64,000 nucleotides of DNA from Oxytricha trifallax (Eukaryota; Ciliophora; Spirotrichea; Sporadotrichida; Oxytrichidae). A model generated the notes under the pieces. The model was not told the origin of the DNA, searched no databases, and worked only from the letters and a program-made list of their open reading frames with translations. The position numbers and the translations under genes were made by a program. The DNA lies in assembly GCA_000711775.1 (NCBI GenBank), contig ARYC01016986.1, positions 124,001-188,000 of the forward strand, written 5' to 3'. This document shows, in pieces, positions 13,901 to 24,170 of this stretch (position 1 is its first letter; each line of letters opens with the position of its first letter).

Positions 13901-16900
13901 TTAGACCAAGGGTTTTATAATACCTTATAAAGCATTTTGAACTATTAAGTAAATCAAACATACCTGTACTAATGTTCTATGTTAAGGGATAATCTCCTTT
14001 AGATAGAGTAACACAGAGCAGTTAAATTATTTAAAGAAAACTTTTAAATAGAAATAATTGAATTTATTATTAAATATTTAAGAGCAATTAGATTAAAAGC
14101 ATAACGTACCTGTTAGAAATTTTGGTGAGATTTTAAAATTATCATAACTTTAATCACTTTATTGATAACAACTTCATTTCATTAATTGAAAAGCAAATTA
14201 ATCTCAGTGAATACTTTGAAAGCAATCTAAACCTAAAAATGTTTCTCAAAAGTATTAGATTATTATAGATATTTAAATATCTGATAGGAAAAAGAAAGGG
14301 GGGATGGGATTTATTTAAAATAAATTACAAATTAATTATACTCTATATGATAATAATAATTGTTTTTATTAAAAATAACTAATTATTGTTCGCAAATTTT
14401 TGTAATTATGTATATAATCTTTTGCATTTAATCTATTATAAATAATATAATTCTTTTTGAAATTGCTTTTTCTAAATAATTATGACATTCATAATTAACT
14501 ATGTATTTTTATCCTTTAAGTGAATTTAAAGAATATTTTCAAGAAAATTAATCATTCAAATATTTAGAAATATTTATTTTTTAAAGTTAAGAACTATTAA
14601 GTAATACTACATAAGAGATTACAACTATGTGTGGAGTTTCGAATATTATATTTAAATTGATTTCTAATAAAAAAATGCGTGATGTTCTTGAAACAAAAAA
14701 AATCATATCGTATAATAGAAATTGCTTTATGTTCTACAAAACTAGTCATTTCAAATTAAATTATTTTTAAATCTAATTTAAGCAATTAATTGATTTTTGT
14801 AAACTATATTTTCTATATTTTTAATAATCTTAAAATTCTCATTTTTTTCAATAATTTAATTACATATTATATATTATGTTTCATTTGAGAAAATAAGAAA
14901 CATCATTTTTGTTCAATTCCACTTAGAACTTAATTTGTTTTTTTTTAAAATATATTTATGATTTTTTGTGATTAAGGTGGGTTTTTAACTTATCACAAAG
15001 CTGCTCTTCTTAAAGAAAGTACTCAATACTGAATTTATAGATATTTTAAAAAAATTAATTTAATTTTAATGACTTAATTATTTATTGAATAAACAGAAGC
15101 TTGCATTATCATCGTAGTTTTTAATTTTACATTTATTTATTGGATTTTAATATTTTACTAATTTGTAATTAAACATGAATTTATATAATAAAAATAAGTT
15201 TTCAATAAAACAGATAAAGAAGAAATTCCTTTTTAATAAGTCATAAAAATATTTATTTAGAATTTAAAAAATAGAAAAGAACTTGATTTTTTATATGACT
15301 ATAAGTATAAAATTCTTAGAATTTTCTCACTTTTTTTAAAAAAAATATATCATTATTGTTCGAAAAATTAATGTTCAGTGAAGTATTTTTGAATAAAAAA
15401 CTATTATTATTTTAATGCTAAATAATTGGGATTTAAATCTTCCAATAATCAATTTTAATTATAAGTAAACTTTTCATTATCAATTTTAGTTTTTTTTAAT
15501 CAAGATAAATCATAAAAATTTCCCAGACCTGCATTTAAATCTAAAATAATTTTATTATTAACATTTAATATATGTATTTTTTAATAACTGGTTATTAAAT
15601 TTAATATTTTAAGGGATGCTTAATTAGTTTAAAAATAAGAAAATTTAAGGGGGGGTGTTTCTATTTTGACGACAGTAATCTTATACTTGGTCTAAAGGAT
15701 ATTGATGCACCAAAGGACATAATTGATAAGTATGATGAAATATTCTCAACACATCTTGATTATTATAAATAAAATCAGTTTATATTGGTATAAATTGAAA
15801 TCGATTTATCAAACAGTTCAGTTGTTTATATAGTGTTATATTAAGTTTTGCTTTATTTTAAATGAATATAATTAAATTAACTAATAAAACATGATCGAAT
15901 TTATTTTTTACAAAAATCAAACATTATTTTGGTAATAATCAAGTCAATCCTATTACTGGTTTGAAATAAATTATATAGATTATTATTACAAGCCTTTAAT
16001 TAAATTTTATTTATAATTTTAAAGTAGTAGCAACAGCCCATAGAGTATTACTTATTAAATCTCCCTGAAACACTGACCAAAGAGCCTAAAAAGCTAATGC
16101 AAGTTCTAGCAGAGACTGAGACAATGGAGCTCTTTGAAAATTTAACAATCAAAACCCTTCAAAATGTTTATAATAACATTTTATTGGTATATTAGTGTTT
16201 AATTATAAATTTTAGAAAAATGTGTACACCTGTTTAATAAGTAGAAACAAATTGAATTATATTAATTGTATAAATTTCGATTAAATTTGAAATAAAAGCA
16301 AGTAGTTATAAAATTATCTTTAATTATAATTATAACATTTCTATATTCATAGTAAAATTTTATTTAAATTAAATGATTTTATAATAATTTAATAATTTAT
16401 TCTCTCTGGGATTTTAGATTTTAATCCAAACAATAATAAATTTCAAGTGGAACAGTTATACAAAAACCTTCTTTTAGACTTAATTCAACATTTTCCTCAT
16501 ATTTGGGTAAATAAATTTTGAATTATTTAAACAAAAGTAAATATATAAGAAAATTAGGATTTTCTACATTTTAAACAAATAAATATATAACTCAAACTTT
16601 AAAAATATAATAATCTTAAAGATATTGAATGATATTAATTCTTTGCTTAATTCTAACTATATGAGTAAAAAGTATTAGTTAAATTCTTTATAACTTAATA
16701 TCTTATATTCCAATTATATATAAACCCCAACATATTCTGCTTGTCGTTTATGATTGAAATCCTTTACTCCTTAATTTTGGTAGACAGAAAAAGCGACCCG
16801 ATTACTGATAATAGGAACCCAATTGTTTAGTACTCATTGAAATCTGTGTCTCTTCTGGTTTTGATTTATTTCTTAGTTTATGAGATAAAATAAGCAGTGA

Positions 16901-19900
16901 GACAAGAGAATTATTTGAAGGAAATATGGAACTTCTTTGACTATACTCTTATTGTTACTTATGTTCTATTATTGCAGTTGTATGTAAAATTCCTGTTTTT
17001 TCACAAATCTATATGTGTATTTGTGTAGTTCAGTATGTTTTTTTTTTAAATGTGTATGTCCAGAGGATCATTTTTTGATTTTCTTTAGATTAAAATGAAT
17101 TCAAAGTATGTCTAAGTAAAATTTATGGATAATTTTTTTATATTTTTAGTGAATTATAATTAATATTGAATTTTAATGTATAATACCATCGTTACTGATT
17201 CCTTTTAATAATTAAAAATTAAATTAATTTAAAGTATTTTTTAAATTTCCTTATCATTTTTATTTTTGAATTAACCTCTCTTGAAGCTAGCTACCCATAT
17301 GAAGACTACATTTAAACCAAAACTTTGGCCCAATTTTTTAATAAATTTTTTATAGATTCTAATAAAAAGGCTTATTCATAATAGTTTAACCTATAAAGCT
17401 AATATATAAAATATTTATATTAAATCCATGATTATTTTATTATTTAAAAAACTTACAATACATTAATCCTAAATAATTTCTTTTAGAAAATAAGGGGATT
17501 TCAGAAGCGAGTATTATAACTTAGTAAAATTTGTTTACTAAAATAAAGATCATGTATTAAATATAGGAATGAAGTATATAATATATTAGAATTAAATTAG
17601 AAATATCATTAATAGTAATAAATATTTTGAAAGCTAAAAGAGTATAAATATGAAGATGAAAGAGTATACTTTTTTAAATAAATTAAATTTTTTTTTATTC
17701 GCTATATTTTTTTTATATTATAAATTATGAAAGATTATTTTTAATTCAAATTGAAATTTTCAATAACTATTTTACTAACTGCTTGATTAAAATAGTTTTT
17801 ATTATTTAAAGGATTGACTTGATAAATTAAATTATTATCAATAGTTGTGAGAATTTAATTAAATGGTTTCAAAATTACAGTTATTAACATATTTAATTTT
17901 TTTAATTTCAAGATTTTAGGATAAAATAATTAAAATTTTTTAAATCATAATTCTTTCTAATCCTACCAAGATTTTTGAAGGTTTATAATTATAATACTAA
18001 AGCTAGCTATTGCTTAAATATTATTTTTAAACATAAAACATAGCATTACACAGAAATTATTAAAATCATAGCTAATAGGTTAATATTATAGCCATTTTAA
18101 TCAAAATAATATAGTATTTTTGACATTCTTGAAGATAAACTTCTTCTTGAGAATCTACGATGGATTTAGTTTCTTGGTATCTATGATGGCCGCAGTATTT
18201 GTAGACCTTAAATACTTCATAGGTTTCTTTTTAATCTTTATTCTGCAATTCGGTCTTGTGTTTGCCATTCTATTTGATGCAATTTCAATAGAAGAATATT
18301 AAGGCATTGGAATCTTTGCTTACATCATGATGGCATTCAGAACCTCATCAGGAGACTTCAATGTTGATTCATACAAGGATCAATCATCTGCACTTGTCAT
18401 ATTGTAAACAATAAATAAATTTGAATAATTAAATTAAAATCAAGAATTCAATATACTAAATCATCCACATTTCTTTAATTTAATCATTTCTTAATTTGTA
18501 TGCTAATAATATCATAAAATTCAGTTTTTATTTAATATTTTACCAAAATATAAACAATATTTTATGTTATTAAATAGTATAGAATATTTTCTAATTAATC
18601 TTGCTTAATTATTTACATTTAAATAAAAATTAAGATTCTTTTGCTTTTTATTAATAATATCATGGATTATTTGGATTATTTAAAACTTTATAATTCTCTT
18701 TTAATTAAATTTTGATATTAAGACTTTTATAACACAATAATATTTGCTTATGGAAATTAAATAAGACTATATTAAACACAAGATAGTTATTGATGCAAAT
18801 TTTTTAAGATATTTATAAAAAAATATCAAATGCTATTTGATTTTTGCTCGAATCAGCACTGCTCAATAGTACATTAAAACCAAATATTTTGTATATAAAG
18901 GTCTTGAGTACACTTAATTTTACTTTTTAAAGAATTTAAAAATATATTGCGATTGATTAAGAAAGAAAGAAAAAAAAACCTCAGACTTAAAGTAAGTTAT
19001 ATTTAATTATGCTAGGATAATCTCATTTAATCATTGATTACTAATAATAATTAAGATAAAAATTAATTTAAATTAATTCCAAGAATTAAAATTACTTGAG
19101 TAATTATTATCTATAATATTATCAGAATTCTTTTTACTTATATTAATTTATGATTTATGAAAATTTTTAAATAAACAATAATATATATTTTATAATCAAA
19201 TCTTTTTAATTAAAAATATTAATAAAATTTTAGATAATTCAAAAATTTAAGTTTGCTCAATGGGCAATTCTAATGCCAACTATATTTTTAATTTCAAAGA
19301 GGATATAATTATTGGACTTTAAATTAATATCGTCTTTGATTGATTAAACTACTAGTTTATAATAATTAATTACTTATAATTTACTTACTCAAAAATAAAC
19401 TGCATTCTTATTAATTAAAATTTAGATCTTGTTTAAAATTTATAAGTCTAACATAAATTAGTATGGCATATTTATTTGTGGATTATTGCAGTGATGTTGC
19501 TTAATGTGATGTTTATGAATTTCATAATCGCAGTTATCTCTGAATCCTATGAGAAGGTCATGCAGAAATTAGTAGCTGAGAGTTACAGAGTCAAAGTCCA
19601 AATGATTGTGGAAAGGGAATTGCATTTCACTGGGGAAGAACTGACTTCAGAGAAGTATTTCCCTAAGTACATGATATTAAGAAGACCAGTTTCAAGTTCA
19701 GAAGGTGAGAACGGTGAATAAAAACATAATACATATTAATTGGAAAATTCTTTTTATCATATAAGGCATTTGAATACATTTTTTGCTTTTAAGAATGTAA
19801 TTGCTAAAATAAAAACATCACAAATCTATATATAATTTTGATAATTATAATAATCTATTGAAAATATATGTTAACTGTTTTCAGAAAATTTCATTCTATA

Positions 19901-21050
19901 GATTATATATATATATATATTTTTATGAATGTAAAAAAATAAATATATTTATTTTTATTAGTAACGGTGTAAGATATAGAATATTTATTAGTATTTATTT
20001 AAATTGTAATATTTTGAGGGCTAATATTTATTTTAAATTTTGTCTTATATTTCTATTTTAAAATAAAATGATTGTAATACGATCGGTTATAATATGAATT
20101 TTTAAATTTTCATTTTAACGATGAGAAATTTATTATTATTTTTACATTTAAAAACAAGTAATTACTACAATTTTAACTAAATAAGTATTTAACATAATAA
20201 ATAATTTCAAATTAACAAATTTACTGCTTAAATCAAAAAATTTCTAGTGAAATATTTGTTTTTATCAATACACATTATAATGCTTAAAATATTTAGTTCA
20301 TTAATCTATAATGATGAGTAAAAAAAGAATTTTATTTTTATTTTAAATTAATGGAGTTTAATGGTAAGGTTTTGTGAAAGACATTAAAAATACAATTAAA
20401 ACTACAAGTACAAAGCAAAGGACAGACATTTAATACTAAATAGAGGATAAATATACTTAAAATATTTTTTATTCATAAATTGAGTGATTCACTAATTATT
20501 AAAAAAATAATAATATAGACACTTCTTAACTTTTTTAGTAAAATTTAATTGTATTTTAATTTTAATAAATGAAAGTGATTATTATATTTATGGTCAAATA
20601 TTGACCTAAATATCTAAAATATATAATTAATTAGTTAATAAATTAAAAACTGATGAAATATTTTAAAGCCCCCAAATACGAAATACAAGCATAAGGAGAA
20701 AAATTGAAAATTGAAGTTTAAAACATTTAAATTGAGTCATAGAAATTAAACAGCAATTTCGTGGAAATAAAAACTGATCTTAAGTAAGATATATTGGGAA
20801 TAAAAAATGACCTTGAAAGTATATAAAAAATGGTATTTAGTAAACTCAACTTAATAATTATAAATTTGCTTTTCAACATTTTATTTTAACATAACTTTGA
20901 TAAATAAAATAAAAAAAGTAAGATGTTGAATGTAAATAAGTAATTAGAATCATAAGATGCTAAAATTGAACAACTTACCAATAAACTAGACGATTTTATA
21001 AATTCCTCTAAGTAATAAAACGAAGCCATAATATAAAACTTCTAAATACT
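4700..21050 (+). CDS. Gene A: six-TM TRP/polycystin-like cation channel (fragmented germline locus)
   Basis: This is the overall extent of an unscrambled germline gene whose MDSs are listed separately. The N-terminal half is soluble, with repeated beta-rich segments (for example KYILAQVDYQNKCI and NYLVMDVDDKIHVYKSYKIF) that may form a propeller. It is followed by an ion-transport domain: S1 near KTFFQTQFNIFLIF, S3 near NFFDYTLIVTYVLLL, a positively charged S4-S5 stretch LRIYDGFSFLV, a pore-like FRTSSGDFNVDSY, and S6 LLNVMFMNFIIAVISESYE. A coiled-coil tail comes last. Such channels sit in membranes and pass cations; selectivity and trigger cannot be read from sequence. A paralogue, gene B, follows in tandem. 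The true 5' and 3' ends are uncertain, and a final exon near 21290-21350 is possible. Confidence 0.85.
5718..5830 (+). CDS. Gene A, MDS 2
   Basis: Encodes GFIHKIYPYYAASNLIDNYV followed by VPQHF, matching gene B at 42115-42240 (GIDQIFPYYAASNQDENYII). The conserved PYYAASN core makes this one of the clearest paralogue matches. Boundaries are approximate. Confidence 0.8.
6020..6195 (+). CDS. Gene A, MDS 3
   Basis: Encodes NNNYLVMDVDDKIHVYKSYK, then IFNVGIKVYDQICLFNN. The second half parallels gene B at 44570-44745 (NYKVFDLGVKTKHIFLGNN). The pattern of short beta strands is consistent with a propeller-like blade; that is inference from composition, not a domain hit. Confidence 0.75.
6415..6650 (+). 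CDS. Gene A, MDS 4
   Basis: Encodes KYILAQVDYQNKCIKNQLEL, later HKKFPSCIFIETSSYIRVVQ and YDLLQQTSDTIYYH. Gene B at 47285-47565 gives TYYLAQLNYKDKCINKKIVL, then ERYPNLLFMTKRYKTIVLKY and DFDNEKSDIVHYC. The match runs the whole length, which supports both the ciliate code and the paralogy. Confidence 0.85.
6660..6800 (+). CDS. Gene A, possible MDS 5 or extension of MDS 4
   Basis: In frame after MDS 4, a protein-like stretch follows (KSELEDFHIKNKISFNKYMC). There is no stop between it and MDS 4, so it may be one segment or two. No match in gene B was found. Confidence 0.45.
7765..7960 (+). CDS. Gene A, MDS 6
   Basis: Encodes LDTDFKKFKDVFTLFMRDRK, then LLVIKIYVDELEPDSFDTLY and YLIPRKQLSQYF. Gene B at 47650-47805 has a weaker counterpart (EYIFHKSIPKTFQHF). 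Composition is markedly less AT-rich than the flanks. The next gene A segment is nearly 3.7 kb away, across an IES holding a GC-rich pseudogene and a MITE. Confidence 0.8.
8236..8251 (+). repeat. Telomere-like C4A4C4 tract
   Basis: The 16 bases are AAAACCCCAAAACCCC, two units of the spirotrich telomere repeat. TBE ends carry CAAAACCCCAAAACCCC followed by TTAATGAGG. Here the following ATGAGATAAGG only loosely resembles that. It stands about 230 bp upstream of a GC-rich gene remnant, the distance expected between a nanochromosome telomere and its gene. Confidence 0.85.
8348..8364 (+). promoter_or_regulatory. TA-repeat, possible TATA region of the GC-rich gene
   Basis: A run of alternating TA ends in TATAAGGGC about 115 bp upstream of the first ATG of the GC-rich pseudogene. 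It could be a TATA box or merely an AT microsatellite; the same repeat type occurs elsewhere in the window. Confidence 0.35.
8480..10468 (+). pseudogene. GC-rich foreign-looking gene remnant inside an IES of gene A
   Basis: Around half G+C by eye in a setting that is mostly A+T. The ATG at 8480 opens a 193-codon frame in the ciliate code (MASTQPYMHDHYEPPLTSPS at the N-terminus) to a TGA at 9059-9061. Coding continues in other frames (PLMDLQIKQSLVHCELEEHD; later SAPGVDVLVGDSTPTDQNMV) and ends with a 153-codon stretch containing FRLHF-type sequence, ELPRFKELMKKSGAPVEHEE and EKAVEAITKEIEKLIE, closed by TGA at 10466-10468. At least three frame changes are needed, for example at about 9040 and 9950, so it is a pseudogene unless tiny IESs remain. 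I do not recognise the family. The C-terminal part is helical and charged. Standard-code ORFs here are fragments of it. Confidence 0.7.
10784..11198. repeat. Palindromic MITE copy 2
   Basis: Complete copy: it begins TTGTAGGAATA and ends with the complement TTCCTACAA, with TA at 10782-10783 and 11199-11200. The two arms (meeting near 10985) mirror each other through GTGGCAGTTAAAGTTG and the GGCGGTACTATTTTATCGC segment. No ORF. TA flanks and a TTGTAGG terminus suggest a Tc1/mariner-type non-autonomous element. Confidence 0.85.
11645..11850 (+). CDS. Gene A, MDS 7
   Basis: Encodes QSLELSESPIHYDFESFSQY, VMNQDNSMLFIVSSNVVKAY and DVVNKCFIQSLTFKL. Gene B has the same segment split by a TBE: QNLNFSDDPIT at 50150-50188, then YDLEKSITEYVLNKERTLLF from 54746. 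The uninterrupted copy here shows what gene B looks like after excision. Confidence 0.9.
12465..12657 (+). CDS. Gene A, MDS 8
   Basis: Encodes FIGFFKILTFASKGDKWEYI, SQLILNNFFEYNLNTSQSQQ and a TDQTILGKSLK end. Gene B at 55750-55830 matches over WAYTSKITLNNF. The segment ends at the pointer TTAAAAA (12651-12657), repeated at 13044-13050; the join keeps frame. Confidence 0.85.
13044..13189 (+). CDS. Gene A, MDS 9
   Basis: Starts at pointer TTAAAAA and encodes SIFGQSYNKSFYKLDNFLTD, then QRLPIQRIEVDYPNQRYDIY. It ends at pointer GATAT (13185-13189), repeated at 13726-13730. The join gives YCDIRISFVSQKFQTDDLET in one frame. The five-base pointer is short, so this junction is slightly less certain. 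Confidence 0.85.
13726..14027 (+). CDS. Gene A, MDS 10
   Basis: Encodes DDLETLISLRNLDDLEIIAQ, LKNMGDISKLLMHYPQIGNL and LSIVAFRPRVLQYLIKHF. An ankyrin-like or helical region before the membrane domain is possible. It ends at pointer TTAAAT (14022-14027). Confidence 0.85.
14028..14069. other. Minimal IES of gene A (pointer TTAAAT)
   Basis: A 42-bp AT-rich spacer lies between TTAAAT at 14022-14027 and 14070-14075. Left in place, the frame hits TGA; removing the spacer and one pointer gives SSQIFKSNQIKSITYLLEIL without a stop. Confidence 0.85.
14070..14303 (+). CDS. Gene A, MDS 11
   Basis: Encodes SNQIKSITYLLEILVRFQNY, NHFIDNNFISLIEKQINLSE and NLKMFLKSIRLLQIFKYLIG. It ends at pointer AAGGGGGG (14296-14303), repeated at 15647-15654. 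The join reads GKRKGGCFYFDDSN in frame. Confidence 0.88.
14304..15646. other. Long IES of gene A
   Basis: Bounded by the eight-base pointer AAGGGGGG. A frame free of TGA for over 100 codons runs from about 14503, but that length is expected by chance here and no paralogue was seen. No repeats were recognised. Confidence 0.65.
15647..15790 (+). CDS. Gene A, MDS 12
   Basis: Encodes CFYFDDSNLILGLKDIDAPK, then DIIDKYDEIFSTHLDYYKQN. The 3' boundary was not resolved; candidate pointers shared with the next MDS were out of phase. Confidence 0.8.
16024..16183 (+). CDS. Gene A, MDS 13
   Basis: Encodes PIEYYLLNLPETLTKEPKKL, MQVLAETETMELFENLTIKT and LQNVYNNIL. It ends at pointer ATTTTA (16178-16183), repeated at 16418-16423, giving NNILIQTIINFKWNSY in frame. 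This is the pre-S1 linker of the channel. Confidence 0.88.
16418..16503 (+). CDS. Gene A, MDS 14 (start of S1)
   Basis: Only one of three open frames joins on both sides: IQTIINFKWNSYTKTFFQTQ then FNIFLIF. It ends at pointer CATATT (16498-16503), repeated at 16731-16736. KW...F...FNIFLIF is typical of the start of transmembrane helix S1 in TRP-type channels. Confidence 0.88.
16731..17022 (+). CDS. Gene A, MDS 15 (S1-S3)
   Basis: Encodes CLSFMIEILYSLILVDRKSD, SLKSVSLLVLIYFLVYEIKQ and NFFDYTLIVTYVLLLQLYV. Three hydrophobic helices separated by charged loops match S1-S3 of an ion-transport domain. It ends at pointer GTATTT (17017-17022), repeated at 18114-18119. Confidence 0.9.
17023..18113. 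other. IES of gene A
   Basis: AT-rich, bounded by pointer GTATTT. No repeat or convincing coding segment recognised. Confidence 0.7.
18114..18421 (+). CDS. Gene A, MDS 16 (S4-S5 and pore)
   Basis: Encodes FLTFLKINFFLRIYDGFSFL, a long S5-like run VDLKYFIGFFLIFILQFGLV, and AYIMMAFRTSSGDFNVDSYK, whose SSGDF resembles a TRP/polycystin pore loop. It ends at pointer ATAAATT (18415-18421), repeated at 19453-19459. Confidence 0.92.
18422..19452. other. IES of gene A
   Basis: AT-rich, bounded by pointer ATAAATT. Nothing recognised inside. Confidence 0.7.
19453..19730 (+). CDS. Gene A, MDS 17 (S6 and start of tail)
   Basis: Encodes LWIIAVMLLNVMFMNFIIAV then ISESYEKVMQKLVAESYRVK, the S6 helix and its cytosolic extension, followed by MIVERELHFTGEELTSEKYF and a serine/glutamate-rich stretch. 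NFIIAVISESYE is characteristic of S6 in ciliate TRP/polycystin-like channels. The 3' boundary is unresolved. Confidence 0.92.
19731..20664. other. IES of gene A
   Basis: AT-rich spacer between the S6 and coiled-coil segments, with a TA microsatellite near 19903-19920. No gene seen. Confidence 0.55.
20665..20843 (+). CDS. Gene A, MDS 18 (coiled coil)
   Basis: Encodes PKYEIQAQGEKLKIEVQNIQ, IESQKLNSNFVEIKTDLKQD and ILGIKNDLESIQKMV, a heptad-rich coiled coil. Ends at pointer AGTAA (20839-20843), repeated at 20917-20921; the join VFSKMLNVNKQLESQDAKIE keeps frame. C-terminal coiled coils commonly drive channel tetramerisation; that role is inferred. Confidence 0.82.
20917..21050 (+). CDS. Gene A, MDS 19 (coiled coil, near the 3' end)
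   Basis: Encodes NKQLESQDAKIEQLTNKLDD then FINSSKQQNEAIIQNF. The end of the gene is uncertain. A further small exon near 21290-21350, ending NRKTQFKRKF before TGA, is possible but unsupported by a pointer. Confidence 0.75.
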
Positions 21051-21359
21051 TTTTTTTTTAAAAATTAATATTTATTTTAAATTGCTTAATATAAATGAGT
21101 TAAGCTATATTTATATTTATGAAATATGAATAAATATAATCTGAAAATTATGCTTTAAAAATGTAAATTTTGAAAATAATTGATTTGAAATTAGTATAAG
21201 GGAAGTTATATAATATCTATAGAAATAAAAATAAAATATTCTATCAATAATTTATTAGAATTAAATGATGTGTTTTGGGTTTAAATATAATTGCTGTAGA
21301 GCTCCAAACAGAAAGACTTAATTTAAGAGAAAATTTTGAATTGGGAAAATAATAAATTA

Positions 21360-23300
21360 TTAAATCGAAATTATTCTATATTTTGATCAGTTATTGTAAT
21401 TAATTTCATAAATAATAAAAATTAAGAAAAATATTTATATATTTTGTTTTACTTTCATTGTTAAACTTGCATTCATAAATTTTCTAAGATTTATAAAATT
21501 ATTTAAAATTCGTATGAGTAAAATATTTTCTTAAAAACATAATCGATTGTTTATTAATTAATTTATTGATAGATAAAAAACAAGACTTTTCTCATCAGAT
21601 TTAAGAATATTAAATTAAATTTTGGTATAATGCAAGATTTTCTAATTCCCAATTTAAATATTTCTCGACTAATATGAAACTTCTGATTCATAACTCATTA
21701 GTGAATTATAAATTATTTAAAACAATAATTCTTATAAATTATCCAGATTTTTATAAAATGCTTTTAAATTTGAAATTTATTTAAATCTTATATTTATCAT
21801 ATAAGAATTTAACATATTTAATCTTATTATTGCTATGCCTTTTCTCTTAATGGTTAAGAAACAGACCATAAGAGTTTTTATCATTGCAAATTCATTCTTA
21901 TAATTTAATAATATTTAATAATTGATTTATTTATACCTTCATTTTATTCTTTTAATTGATTACAAAGACAATGTTAATATTTAAATTAAAATGCAAATAA
22001 TTTATGTTATTTTTTCCAATAAATACCATAATTAATTACATAAAATATGATTGTAATTAATAAGAATAGCTTTAATACTTATTATATTCCCATAATATAT
22101 TTTTACACATTCATAATAATAGCAATTAAAATCAGAGAAAAATTTGAAGATTTAAAATATCTATAAATGTCAGAGGGTTTGAGTATTTAATATGAACTAA
22201 GCTTCTGCAATTATAATTTCAATTTCTTAAATATTTATTTTCTTTGAATCATGCCGCTTTTATAAAATTAAAAACTATTTTTATTGCAAAATAAAGAAAA
22301 ACATTGAGATGCTTAAAAAATCTTTAAACAATTATAAAAGTCATTGATTTTCTTTCAGAATCAAAGATATTTTAATTAATCATAATTAATTCAATGGATA
22401 ATGTTTTCATATAGGAAATTTAGGAATAAATTAAAAATATAATATTAATGTAAAATCTTTGTATAGTCTGGAAATTTTTCACAAGTCATTTATAGTTGAT
22501 ATGCTGTTACCCACTTTCTTCGTGGTCTTCTAATCCAAGATATACCTTGTTACATTTTTTATTAAAAAAATAAATCTGGGAGAAGGTTTCCCGGTTTATA
22601 AACTTTCATATGAAATTCTTAAAAATTTTAATACAATTATTAATATATTACATTTTTAGAAATAAAGATTATTAAGATAAGTTAACTTTCTTTGATTGCT
22701 TAAAAAAATCGTGTGATCATTGTTGTTAAGATTTATTAATGATAATTAGATAAGATTCATTGAGATTTGTCGATATAGTTAGAATAATCATGAATGCATA
22801 AAAAGAAATTAATGGTTTATAAAAAGAATCATTTTAAAAATATAAATGTTGTTAGTGTCTTTACTAAATGTTGCATATCGAATTTTTGTGAAGAAAACTT
22901 TTTATAGGCTAAGAAACATCCCTTGTAATTATTTTGTATCATTACGAAGGCCGGGAATCTCCCCTTACTTAAATTTATAAGCGATTGAAATCGTATTAAG
23001 TTAGTACATTTTTTTAATTCTAATTTAATGATAAAAAATAACATGATATTTTTTATTTTAGAATATATGACTTTAATATTGCTGATTAATAGCAATATTA
23101 ATTTTAAATATTTAAAAATAAGCACCAAATCAAAAACTCAATTGAAAGTAATATTTTTTTCCGTATATGACATAGTAACTATTCATTTTATATTATAGTG
23201 AAATTCACTTTTTTAATAGTATATACATAAGTATAATTTTGATAATTTATATTAAATATAAAAATGCTAAATTTTCATCAAGAAATATTATAAAAAAATC
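21360..23300. other. Intergenic or IES DNA with two candidate orphan MDSs
   Basis: Mostly AT-rich. Protein-like patches read on the + strand at about 22470-22600 (FHKSFIVDMLLPTFFVVFQS) and 22850-22990 (KKHPLQLFCIITKAGNLPLL). The second faintly resembles gene A MDS 10 (HYPQIGNLLSIVAF). They may be remnants of another paralogue; support is weak. Confidence 0.35.
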
Positions 23301-23689
23301 ATTAAAAGGGATGCCTATTAAACAGCGGGAACATGATGCGAGCAAACAACAACCAACCAGTTGGAAGGAGGAGGCTAAAAGTTTCACGGATGAGAACGAC
23401 TAAGCACAACCAAAGACTCAGAAATTCATACAAGACTACTTTGAATATTCAAAGAAAGGATTGGCAAATCAACTCTAATTATGCCAAAACGTCTAGGGAA
23501 ATAATAATTACAAAAACCTAGACAAATTCACTGTCACATTAGACAATAACCGTCAACTTCACTTTTTCCAACCACAAAGAAAAATTGGGGGATGGGTAAG
23601 AAGTAACGAACGATTTGCTGAAAATTAGAGAAGCAAGAGGAGGACCAATAACATTCATAGCAAGAGACAAATTGCTGTTTAACAAATCG

Positions 23690-24170
23690 AGCTAAAGATC
23701 TGTCTACGAAACGTTAGAGGACTAAGCTCGAAATTGAAACAAAATTAAATGATGAGAGAATTAGAACTTAGACAACCTGACTGCATCGGACTTGTTGAAA
23801 CAAGACTATAGAGAAAAATAGGCATAAATAGTAAAGACATTACTCAAACTTAGTTGGCAAGGAATGGAGGAGTTTTAACTTTTAACAGCGGAAAGTACGA
23901 AATGAAAACCGTCAAGACTCTAAGGCAATTCCTAGCCTGGAGCAATCAAAAAGTGGGGGGTTCCCACTTCATATTATCACGATATACATCCCACCTTACA
24001 GTAATGAGGAGGTGAAAGAACTCCAAAACATAATTATATTCATGATAAGATCCATTAAATAAAAGTGCAAAAACAGAAGATTATTGTCATGGGTGATTTC
24101 AATTTCCACTTAAAGGAAATAGGCAATAGACTTAAGTAGGAAGGACTATAAGAATCTATACCAGAGGGTG
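23690..24170 (+). pseudogene. LINE endonuclease domain, frameshifted
   Basis: Frame one gives KICLRNVRGLSSKLKQNQMM then RQPDCIGLVETRL, the N and E motifs of EEP-family endonucleases. A frame change after about 23955 is needed to reach IYIPPYSNEEV, and another to reach IVMGDFNFHLKEIGNRLK, the GDFN motif. The domain nicks target DNA to prime reverse transcription in active LINEs; this copy cannot encode one continuous protein. Confidence 0.75.

Noticed and set aside
14503-14850. Open frame of more than 100 codons inside the IES bounded by AAGGGGGG
   Set aside because: With TGA as the only stop in AT-rich DNA such a length is expected by chance, and no paralogue or pointer supports it.
19858-20061. 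67-codon ORF rich in Tyr/Ile/Phe
   Set aside because: It is built on a TA microsatellite and AT-rich spacer within an IES of gene A.
22829-23128. 99-codon minus-strand standard-code ORF
   Set aside because: Half of it is low-complexity Leu/Ile/Lys; the plus strand reads better and fits neighbouring gene orientation.
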